Below, piece by piece: positions 57,388 through 64,000 of a stretch of 64,000 nt of DNA (within the stretch, counting starts at the first letter, position 1; each line of letters opens with the position of its first letter). A program made the position numbers and the translations under genes. The DNA is from an uncultured Sphingomonas sp. Lineage in GTDB: Bacteria; Pseudomonadota; Alphaproteobacteria; Sphingomonadales; Sphingomonadaceae. A model generated the notes under the pieces. It saw nothing but the letters and a program-made list of their open reading frames with translations. It was not told where the DNA came from and did no database searches. The stretch lies in assembly GCF_913776855.1 (NCBI RefSeq), contig NZ_CAJYQD010000043.1:1-64000 (forward strand). The letters run 5' to 3'.

Positions 57388-60234
57388 ATGCGTTTCGGCC
57401 TCGCGCTGCTGATCTCGACCGCCCTGCTTAGCCCGGCTCACGCGCAGCAGCGCCCCGCCCCGCCGGCCCCCGCTGCCAGCGCGACCGTGCCGCCGATCGC
57501 CTATACCGAACGCACGCTGGCCAACGGCCTGCGCGTCTATGCCATTCGCGACACGTCCAGCGCGAACGTGTCGGTGCAGGTATGGTATGATGTCGGGTCG
57601 AAGGACGACCCCGCCGGGCGGTCCGGTTTTGCGCATATGTTCGAACATCTGATGTTCAAGGCGACGCGCAACCTGGTGCCCGAACAGCTCGACCGGCTGA
57701 CCGAGGATGTCGGCGGGTACAACAACGCGTCGACCGCCGACGATTACACCAATTATTACGAGGTGGTGCCCGCCAACCACCTGCAACGGCTGCTGTTCGC
57801 CGAGGCCGACCGGATGGCGACGCTGGTCGTGGACCCGAAGACCTTCGCCTCGGAGCGTGAAGTCGTGAAGGAGGAGTTGCGCAGCCGCATCCTCGCCCAA
57901 CCCTATGGCAAGCTGTTCGGCCTCTACGCGCCGATGGTGTCGTACAGCCGCCACCCCTATGCCCGGCCCGGCATCGGATCGATCGCCGATCTGGATGCGG
58001 CGACGATCGACGATATCCGCGCGTTCCACGCGACCTATTACCGGCCCGACAATGCGGTGCTGATGGTCGCGGGCAATTTCGATCCCGCCCAGCTGAACCG
58101 CTGGGTCGACCAGTATTTCGCGCCCATCGCCAAGCCCGATCGCCCGATCCCGCGGGTGACCGTCGACGAACCCGTTCGCCAGCAGCCGGTGACCAAGACG
58201 GTGTACGAGGCGAACACCCCGCTGCCCGCGATCCTCATCAGCTATCCGCTGCCGCCGGCCAATCATCCCGATCAGGCGGCGCTGAAGGTCCTCGACGCGA
58301 TCCTGTCGGGCGGCGACAATTCGCGGCTGCACCAAAGCCTCGTCTATCGCGACCAGATCGCACAGGATGTCGGCGTGCAGCTGGATGCCAAGCAGGGTCC
58401 GGGCACGCTGTCGCTCTATGCGATCCTCGCCGGCGGCAAGTCGGTGGCCGACGGTGAGGCGGCGCTGAAGCGCGAGGTCGCCAGCATCATCGCCGCCCCG
58501 CCGACCGCCGCCGAACTGGCCGAGGCGAAGAACGAGATCACCACCGCCGAACTGCTCTCGCGCGAAACGGCGGAAGGGAAAGCATCGGCGCTGGCACAGG
58601 GCGTCATCGTCGAGCGCGATCCGAAGGCTGCCGACAAGGCGCTGGCCGCGATCGGTCGCGTTACCGCCGCCGATGTGCAGCGCGTGGCGAAGACGTGGCT
58701 GGCCGCCAACCGCGCCGCCACGGTCCGCTACCTGCCCGATACCGCCAAGCCGGCGGGCGCGGCCAGCGATACGATTGCGATCGCCAACAGCGTGGTCACC
58801 GCGCCGCTGGCCGTGCCGCCGGGCATCGCGATCCACACCCCTGCACCCGATGGCCAGCGCGTCCTGCCGCCCGCGCCCGGTGCGCCGGTGCAGGTCGCCA
58901 TCCCCGTCCCGGTCGAACGCCGCCTGCCCAACGGGATGCGTGTCGTACTGGTCGAAAAGCGTGGGGTGCCGGTCGTCACCGCCGCTTTGGTCGCGGGGGG
59001 CGGTGCCGCCGCCGATCCCGACAATCGCGCGGGCGTCGGCGAACTGACCGCCGGGCTGCTGACGCAGGGCACGAAGACGCGCTCGGCGACCGAAATCGCC
59101 CGTGCCGTTGAGTCGCTCGGCGGCAGCATCGGCAGCGGCGCCGGCTGGGATTCGCAGAATGTCACGCTGACCGTCGGGTCGGGACAGGTCGCGCCGGCGC
59201 TGGGCATCCTCGCCGATGTCGCGCGCAATCCGGCGTTCGCCCAGGAGGAAATCGACCGGCTGCGCACACGGACGATCGATGGCGTCAGCGTCGCGCTGAC
59301 CGATCCGGGGCAGTTGTCGAATCTCGTCGCCGATCGCGCGGTGTTCGGTGGCGCGCCCTATGGCCACCCGGCCAGCGGCACGCCGACCACGCTGAAGGCG
59401 ATCACCCGCGCCGACGTCACCGCCGCCTATCAGCGTGCCTGGCAGCCGGAACAGACGACGCTGGTACTGGTCGGCGACATTACGCCCGATGCAGGAATGG
59501 CGCTGGCGAAACAGCTGTTCGGCGACTGGCGCGGCCAGCCCGGCGCGACGCCCGCCGCGGCGCCGCAGGTCGCCACCCCCGCCCCCCGCGTGATCGTCGT
59601 CGACATGCCCGGTGCCGGACAGGCAGGCGTGGTCGTCGCGCGGCCGGGCATCGCGCGCAGCGATACGGCCTATTTCCCCGCCGCCGTCGCCAATGCGACG
59701 CTGGGTGTCGGCTTCTCGTCGCGCCTGAACCAGGAGATCCGCATCAAGCGCGGCCTCGCCTATGGCGCCCGGTCGGAGCTGGATGCGCGGCGGAACGGGG
59801 GGGCGGTCGGCGCGTCGACCCAGACCAAGAACCCGTCCGCGCCCGAAGTCGTGAAGATCATCACCGACGAGATGCGCCGCATGGGTGCCGAACCGGCGCC
59901 GGAGGCCGAACTGGCAACGCGCAAGGCGGTGCTGACCGGCAATTTCGGCCGCACCATCGAACGGACCAGCGGCATCGCCGGCACGATCGTCACCTATGTA
60001 TCGGACGGCGTGCCGCTGGCGCGCATCGCGACCTTCCTCCCGTCGATCGAGGCGGTCGGACCGGCGGCGGTGCAGCAGGCGGCGGCGAAGGTCATGGACC
60101 CGAAGGCGGCGAGCATCGTCGTGGTCGGCGACGCGAAACAGTTCCTCGAACCGCTCCGCGCCGCCTATCCGCAGCTGGTAGTGATTCCGGCCGCGTCGGT
60201 GGACCTCAGCCGGGCGGACCTCGGGGTGAAGTAA
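57388..60234 (+). CDS. M16 family zinc peptidase (double-domain, secreted)
   Basis: A 948-residue protein with a signal peptide ending AHAQ. The first M16 domain has the inverted zinc motif HMFEH near residues 83-87 (FAHMFEHLMFKATRNL) and the later Glu region REVVKEELRSRI. A second, catalytically silent M16 pair begins near RRLPNGMRVVLVEKRGVPVV and lacks HxxEH. Such tandem proteins degrade peptides in the periplasm. ATG 57388 is chosen, with GGAGA nine bases upstream; ATG 57379 is in frame. Confidence 0.92.
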   Translation: MRFGLALLISTALLSPAHAQQRPAPPAPAASATVPPIAYTERTLANGLRVYAIRDTSSANVSVQVWYDVGSKDDPAGRSGFAHMFEHLMFKATRNLVPEQLDRLTEDVGGYNNASTADDYTNYYEVVPANHLQRLLFAEADRMATLVVDPKTFASEREVVKEELRSRILAQPYGKLFGLYAPMVSYSRHPYARPGIGSIADLDAATIDDIRAFHATYYRPDNAVLMVAGNFDPAQLNRWVDQYFAPIAKPDRPIPRVTVDEPVRQQPVTKTVYEANTPLPAILISYPLPPANHPDQAALKVLDAILSGGDNSRLHQSLVYRDQIAQDVGVQLDAKQGPGTLSLYAILAGGKSVADGEAALKREVASIIAAPPTAAELAEAKNEITTAELLSRETAEGKASALAQGVIVERDPKAADKALAAIGRVTAADVQRVAKTWLAANRAATVRYLPDTAKPAGAASDTIAIANSVVTAPLAVPPGIAIHTPAPDGQRVLPPAPGAPVQVAIPVPVERRLPNGMRVVLVEKRGVPVVTAALVAGGGAAADPDNRAGVGELTAGLLTQGTKTRSATEIARAVESLGGSIGSGAGWDSQNVTLTVGSGQVAPALGILADVARNPAFAQEEIDRLRTRTIDGVSVALTDPGQLSNLVADRAVFGGAPYGHPASGTPTTLKAITRADVTAAYQRAWQPEQTTLVLVGDITPDAGMALAKQLFGDWRGQPGATPAAAPQVATPAPRVIVVDMPGAGQAGVVVARPGIARSDTAYFPAAVANATLGVGFSSRLNQEIRIKRGLAYGARSELDARRNGGAVGASTQTKNPSAPEVVKIITDEMRRMGAEPAPEAELATRKAVLTGNFGRTIERTSGIAGTIVTYVSDGVPLARIATFLPSIEAVGPAAVQQAAAKVMDPKAASIVVVGDAKQFLEPLRAAYPQLVVIPAASVDLSRADLGVK

Positions 60235-60301
60235 GACCGCTCGTCGCCCCGGCCGCTATCAAAACCTTGGGAAACGTTGCGAACGGAGCGAACTCCTAAT
60301 C

Positions 60302-60391
60302 GTACCCCGGCGAAGGCCGGGGTCCAGTTGGGAAAGCGCTTCCTTACTTTACCGACCTCCCCCAACTGGACCCCGGCCTTCGCCGGGGTAC
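60302..60391. repeat. Perfect 31-bp inverted repeat (class 2)
   Basis: The arms 60302-60332 and 60361-60391 are exact reverse complements around a 28-base spacer. Each arm holds a smaller palindrome (CCCCGGCGAAGGCCGGGG). It is the longest perfect inverted pair seen in the window. It lies between the M16 peptidase and SleB-type genes. Confidence 0.85.
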
Positions 60392-60498
60392 GGATAAGGG
60401 ATTTTCTCCAGAGGTCTCGATCCGATCCGGGGCAACGGAAGAGGTGCCCTCTCGAAATCTTGCGACTTTCCAAACCGTTTGCCGCTACAGCCACCCGC

Positions 60499-61470
60499 AT
60501 GGCGGCCTTTCCCCCTCTCAACCGGCGCGCACGCAGGCTCGGCGGTGCGGCGCTGCTGCTCGTCGGCGGCGCGATCGTGGTGCGTGCGGGACTAGCGGCG
60601 CGCGACCATCGCGATGCGCCCGCGCCGCCGCCATCGGTCGCCACCGGCTATGAGGCCGACGATCATTTCCCCGGTGCGGCGCAACTGCTGCTCGACGCGC
60701 CGGTGCGGCGGGGGGAAACCGGCACCGCGCCGCTCCCCGCGCTCCCGGCAAATGTCGACGCCGATGTCGGCGATGCCTCGATCCAGCCGGCACGGCCGTT
60801 CGTCCTGCGCGGCAGCCAGCTCGACCGCGCGCGCGCGCTGCAGTGCCTGACGACCGCGATCTATTATGAAGCGGGCAACGAACCCGATGCCGGACAGCGT
60901 GCGGTGGCGCAGGTCGTGCTGAACCGGGTGCGCCATCCCGCCTTTCCCGCGACCGTGTGCGGCGTGGTGTTCCAGGGGTCGGATCGGCCGGTCTGCCAGT
61001 TCAGCTTTGCGTGCGACGGGGCGATGGCGCGGGTGCCGGCGCCGTCGGTCTGGCTGCGGTCGCGCCGGGTCGCCGCCCGCGCACTGTCGGGTGACGTGTT
61101 CGCGCCCGTCGGGCTGGCGACGCATTACCACACCTATGCCGTCACCCCGTCGTGGAACCGCGCGCTGGTGATGACCGGCGTGTTCGGCGCGCATTTCTTT
61201 CATCGGTGGAAGGGGTGGTGGGGCACCCCCGCGGCGTTCACCGACCGCTATATCGGCATGGAGCCGACGCCGGGGCCGCTGCGGCCCCTGCCCCCGCCGC
61301 CGACGCTGGAGGCGGTGCCGGTACCGATCGTGCCGCTGGTCCCGCCGTCGTTCGTCGCGCCGCCCACGCCGCTTCCCACCGCGACACCGGTCGCCGAGCC
61401 GAAGGACACGCTGCCGCCGCAATCGCAGGTCCTCGACAAGTGGAAGGATTCGGGCAAGCCGCTGCGGTAG
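60499..61470 (+). CDS. SleB-type cell wall hydrolase
   Basis: A 323-residue protein with one N-terminal membrane span (GGAALLLVGGAIVVRAGLA). The hydrolase_2 domain has TTAIYYEAGNEPDAGQRAVAQVVLNRVRHPAFPATVCGVVFQG with the catalytic Glu, then CQFSFACDG and THYHTYAVTPSW. A Pro-rich C-terminal tail follows. Family members cleave peptidoglycan as lytic enzymes; in non-sporulating bacteria they act in wall remodelling. ATG 60499 is taken. Confidence 0.88.
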   Translation: MAAFPPLNRRARRLGGAALLLVGGAIVVRAGLAARDHRDAPAPPPSVATGYEADDHFPGAAQLLLDAPVRRGETGTAPLPALPANVDADVGDASIQPARPFVLRGSQLDRARALQCLTTAIYYEAGNEPDAGQRAVAQVVLNRVRHPAFPATVCGVVFQGSDRPVCQFSFACDGAMARVPAPSVWLRSRRVAARALSGDVFAPVGLATHYHTYAVTPSWNRALVMTGVFGAHFFHRWKGWWGTPAAFTDRYIGMEPTPGPLRPLPPPPTLEAVPVPIVPLVPPSFVAPPTPLPTATPVAEPKDTLPPQSQVLDKWKDSGKPLR

Positions 61471-61483
61471 CATCCGCGTTGCA

Positions 61484-61526
61484 TTACCGTCAGCGCGTGT
61501 GGATTCCCGCCTCCACGGGAATGACG
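61484..61526 (+). repeat. 80-bp element, right-half fragment
   Basis: ACCGTCAGCG, then GTGGATTCCCGC and a hairpin to CGGGAATGACG. It corresponds to the last 40 bases or so of the element at 9273-9368; the left half is missing. It lies between the SleB-type gene and gshB. Confidence 0.6.
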
Positions 61527-61593
61527 AAAATGCCCCCCGTGACTTTCCCCCGCCAGCCCCCTACCTGAGCGGCAACCAACCGGAGTGTGCCCC

Positions 61594-62547
61594 ATGTCGC
61601 TGACCGTCGCCGTCCAGATGGACCCCCTTGCCGGCATCAACATCGCGGGCGATTCCACCTTTGCGCTGATGCTGTCGGCGCAGGCGCGCGGCCACCGGCT
61701 GTTCCATTATGCGCCGGAAGACCTCAACCAGTCGGGCGACCGGGTGTGGACGCAGGCCCGGCCGGTCACGGTACAGCGCGTCGTCGGCGATCACTTCGCG
61801 TTCGGCGATCCTGTCAGCCTCGACCTGGGCGAACAGGCCGATGTCGTACTGATGCGGCAGGACCCGCCGTTCGACCTCGGCTATATCACCGCGACGCACC
61901 TGCTGGAGCGGATCAGCGACCGGACGCTCGTCGTCAACGATCCCGCTTCGGTGCGCAATGCGCCCGAAAAGCTGTTCGTGCTGGACTATCAGCGCTTCAT
62001 GCCGCCGACGCTCATCACCCGGTCGGTCGAGGAAGCGCGCAGCTTCCTGAACGAACATGGTTCGATCGTGGTGAAGCCGCTGCACGGCAATGGCGGCAAG
62101 GCGATCTTCAAGATCGATGCCGATGCGCAGAACCTGTCCTCGCTGATCGAGGTGTTCAACACCGCGTACCGCGAACCGCATATGGTCCAGGCGTTCCTGC
62201 CCGCGGTGGCAAAGGGCGACAAACGGATCGTGCTGGTCGACGGCGAGGTCGCGGGCGCGGTCAACCGGCTGCCCGGTGCCGGCGAAATCCGGTCGAACCT
62301 GGCGGTCGGCGGCACGGCGGCCAGGACCGAGCTGACGGACAAGGAACGCGAAATCTGCGCCGCGCTGGGTCCGGAACTGAAGCGGCGCGGGCTGATCTTC
62401 GTCGGGATTGACGTGATCGGCGGCGAATGGCTGACCGAGATCAACGTGACCTCCCCGACCGGCATCGTCGCGATCGAGACGTTCGACGGGACCGATGTGG
62501 CCGGCATGATCTGGGACGCGATCGAGGCGCGGGTGGCGGCGAAGTAA
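61594..62547 (+). CDS. gshB: Glutathione synthase
   Basis: A 317-residue ATP-grasp enzyme that joins gamma-glutamylcysteine and glycine. Blocks are VAVQMDPLAGINIAGDSTFALMLSAQARGH, DVVLMRQDPPFDLGYITATHLLE, VVKPLHGNGGKAIFKID and FVGIDVIGGEWLTEINVTSPTG. ATG 61594 has GGAG nine bases upstream. Glutathione is also the cofactor of fghA at 39762. Confidence 0.96.
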   Translation: MSLTVAVQMDPLAGINIAGDSTFALMLSAQARGHRLFHYAPEDLNQSGDRVWTQARPVTVQRVVGDHFAFGDPVSLDLGEQADVVLMRQDPPFDLGYITATHLLERISDRTLVVNDPASVRNAPEKLFVLDYQRFMPPTLITRSVEEARSFLNEHGSIVVKPLHGNGGKAIFKIDADAQNLSSLIEVFNTAYREPHMVQAFLPAVAKGDKRIVLVDGEVAGAVNRLPGAGEIRSNLAVGGTAARTELTDKEREICAALGPELKRRGLIFVGIDVIGGEWLTEINVTSPTGIVAIETFDGTDVAGMIWDAIEARVAAK

Positions 62548-62570
62548 CCGCCCCCACATTCACCAGAAAC

Positions 62571-62651
62571 GTCACCCCAGCGCAGGCTGGGGTCTCCCCG
62601 TGATGGCGCGGGGCAGGAGCCGCGAGAGACCCCAGCCTGCGCCGGGGTGAC
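62571..62651. repeat. Inverted pair of palindromic repeats (class 3)
   Basis: GTCACCCCAGCGCAGGCTGGGG and its near reverse complement ending GCCGGGGTGAC bound a spacer that also contains CCCCGTG. It is closely similar to the pair at 54094-54175. It lies between gshB and the DedA gene. Confidence 0.75.
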
Positions 62652-62718
62652 GTGTCTGGCGGGATGGGGCAACCGACACGCACGGCACGAAACGCCGGCC
62701 CGCACGTTCGAAACCCCC

Positions 62719-63324
62719 ATGACGACCTTCATCCTCGATGCGATCGCGCGCGGCGGCTATCTCGGCATCTTTCTGCTGATGGCGCTTGAAAACGTGATCC
62801 CGCCGATCCCGTCCGAAGTCATCATGGGGCTGGGCGGGATGGCGGTCGCGCGCGGCGACATGGCGATGGTACCGCTGCTGCTGTGGGGCACCGCCGGCAC
62901 CACCGCGGGCAATTATTTCTGGTACGCGATCGGGCGGCGCTTCGGCTATCAGGGATTGAAGCCGTTCGTCGATCGCTGGGGCCGGTGGCTGACGGTCGAG
63001 TGGGAAGATGTGGAGAAGCTGCACCGCTTCTTCCGCAACCATGGCGGCAAGACGGTCTTCATCTTCCGCTTCATGCCGACGTTCCGCACGATGATCTCGC
63101 TGCCTGCCGGCATGGCCTGTATGCCGCGCTGGCGCTTCTTCCTGGCGACGTTCACCGGCAGCATCGTGTGGAACGCGGTGCTGGCCTATGCCGGGCTGTG
63201 GCTGGGGTCGAATTTCGAACAGCTCGACCATTATGTCGGGCCGGTCGCGATCGCCATGTCGGCGGCGATCGTCATCGGCTATATCTACCGCGTCATCACG
63301 TGGAAACCGCGCGCGCAGCGGTGA
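62719..63324 (+). CDS. DedA family membrane protein
   Basis: A 201-residue protein with reentrant loops and about four spans. Blocks are LGIFLLMALENVIPPIPSEVIMGLGG, WGTAGTTAGNYFWYAIGRRFG, and the FIFRFMPTFRTMISLPAGMACMPRWRFFLATFTGSIVWN region with the conserved Arg and Pro. DedA proteins flip phospholipid carriers such as undecaprenyl phosphate or phosphatidylethanolamine. The paralogue specificity is not readable. Confidence 0.92.
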   Translation: MTTFILDAIARGGYLGIFLLMALENVIPPIPSEVIMGLGGMAVARGDMAMVPLLLWGTAGTTAGNYFWYAIGRRFGYQGLKPFVDRWGRWLTVEWEDVEKLHRFFRNHGGKTVFIFRFMPTFRTMISLPAGMACMPRWRFFLATFTGSIVWNAVLAYAGLWLGSNFEQLDHYVGPVAIAMSAAIVIGYIYRVITWKPRAQR

Positions 63325-63343
63325 CCGCCACGCGCGCGCCACA

Positions 63344-64000
63344 TTACCGCAGCCGCAGCGCCTTCAGCACCTCTGCCCACGACACATATTTGAAGTTCTG
63401 CGTTTCCGGCGCATTGTCGCCGTCCTGCGCGACCATCAGCCCCTTGGGATATTTCGGCCCGAAATTGCCGAGGATCAGCTCTATGCCGTCGGTTTCGCTG
63501 GTCCCGTCGATCGCCCCGCCGCCGATGCGGAAGCGCCCGGCATAGGTGACGCCGGGCAGGCGGTAGAGGGTGTAGGCATTGTCGCCCTGACTGCTGGCAA
63601 CCAGATAGCCGCCGTCGCGCCCGGCCGGGGCCAGTGCCAGCCCCTCGGCATCGGCGACCAGTGTCGTGCCGTCGACCTTCGCGATCGCGGTTCCCTCGAC
63701 CGGGGCGGCGGGATCGGCGGTGAAGCGCCACAGCCCGACATCCTCTTCCGCGACATACAGGATGCCCGTCCGGTCATCGACCACACAGCCTTCGGCCTGC
63801 GTGCCGACCTTCATCGACCGCACGGTACGCACGACCGGCGTCGCGCCGCGGGTGTCGATCGACACCTGGTCGATGCGCCCGTCCTTCATCACGACGAAGC
63901 CGAACAGCGCCTTGTCCCGCGCGCGGGTCCACAGGCACATGCCATAGGCTTCGCCCGCCCCGACCGGATAGCGGCCCATCGGCACCAGCTTTTTCTGCGC
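63344..64000 (-). CDS. Beta-propeller phytase, C-terminal part (cut by the window edge)
   Basis: At least 218 residues of an open frame that continues past base 64000. The blocks AEGCVVDDRTGILYVAEEDVGLWRF, ADAEGLALAP, YLVASSQGDNAYTLYRL, and TSETDGIELIL are typical of beta-propeller phytases, which bind calcium and release phosphate from inositol phosphates. The N-terminal blades and signal peptide lie outside. It is convergent with the DedA gene. Confidence 0.88.
   Translation of the reverse strand, partial: AQKKLVPMGRYPVGAGEAYGMCLWTRARDKALFGFVVMKDGRIDQVSIDTRGATPVVRTVRSMKVGTQAEGCVVDDRTGILYVAEEDVGLWRFTADPAAPVEGTAIAKVDGTTLVADAEGLALAPAGRDGGYLVASSQGDNAYTLYRLPGVTYAGRFRIGGGAIDGTSETDGIELILGNFGPKYPKGLMVAQDGDNAPETQNFKYVSWAEVLKALRLR

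Noticed and set aside
57055..59367. Very long minus-strand open frame (770 codons) opposite the M16 peptidase gene
   Set aside because: The plus strand encodes a complete M16 protein with signal peptide and HMFEH site. The antisense frame is Arg/Gly/His-rich without any domain, as expected from GC3 bias.

Overview
The window looks like a chromosomal segment of a sphingomonad (Sphingomonas or a close relative in Sphingomonadaceae, Alphaproteobacteria). This rests on the very high GC and strong GC3 bias, the alphaproteobacterial gene set (pntA1/pntA2/pntB split transhydrogenase, aa3-type oxidase subunit IV, PmtA-like methyltransferase, MidA) and many sugar-catabolic genes of sphingomonad type. 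It is an inference from gene content; no rRNA or marker tree is available. Gene density is high. Most long open frames antisense to named genes are GC3 artefacts.

Left part (1-9.3 kb): the end of a chemoreceptor gene, an OprB porin, then a lipid-flavoured region: a COG2908 metallophosphoesterase and GT4 glycosyltransferase pair (resembling the PlcP/Agt lipid-remodelling pair), a divergent phospholipid N-methyltransferase, an Mpo1-like membrane protein, a ParDE toxin-antitoxin pair, two small orphan proteins, and a class III aminotransferase divergent from phosphatidylserine decarboxylase.

Sugar region (9.4-23.6 kb): an amidohydrolase, an M61 peptidase, a ROK kinase, a GDSL hydrolase and carboxylesterase pair, a GH3 beta-glucosidase interrupted by one in-frame TAG, a divergent ROK-type regulator, a fructokinase-like ROK kinase, a DUF3060 protein and a GluP/FucP-type sugar permease. 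A second sugar module lies at 40.6-44.5 kb: an FCD regulator, an SSS symporter, DgoK and DgoA (2-keto-3-deoxygalactonate phosphorylation and cleavage).

Envelope and housekeeping genes fill the rest. These are an Mpl/MurC-like ligase beside an LD-carboxypeptidase (23.7-26 kb); an LpoA-like lipoprotein back to back with rsmI; a GntR regulator and nitroreductase; a POT peptide transporter; tRNA-Val(UAC); the pnt operon, split by a PH-domain gene and a repeat-flanked DUF559 nuclease gene; a sigma54 response regulator; rluE-like; fghA; nadA; a DUF4230 protein; an MBL-fold hydrolase; a blaI-blaR1-like pair; an lgt-midA-GNAT-pgeF operon; a Cys/Met PLP enzyme; tgt; an M16 peptidase; a SleB-type hydrolase; gshB; a DedA protein; and a phytase cut by the right edge.

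The most striking non-coding feature is a dense set of paired intergenic palindromes. They fall into at least four sequence classes. One is an 80-bp element that aligns nearly without gaps between three distant intergenic sites. Another class brackets the DUF559 gene and supplies its apparent ribosome binding site and its C-terminal codons.
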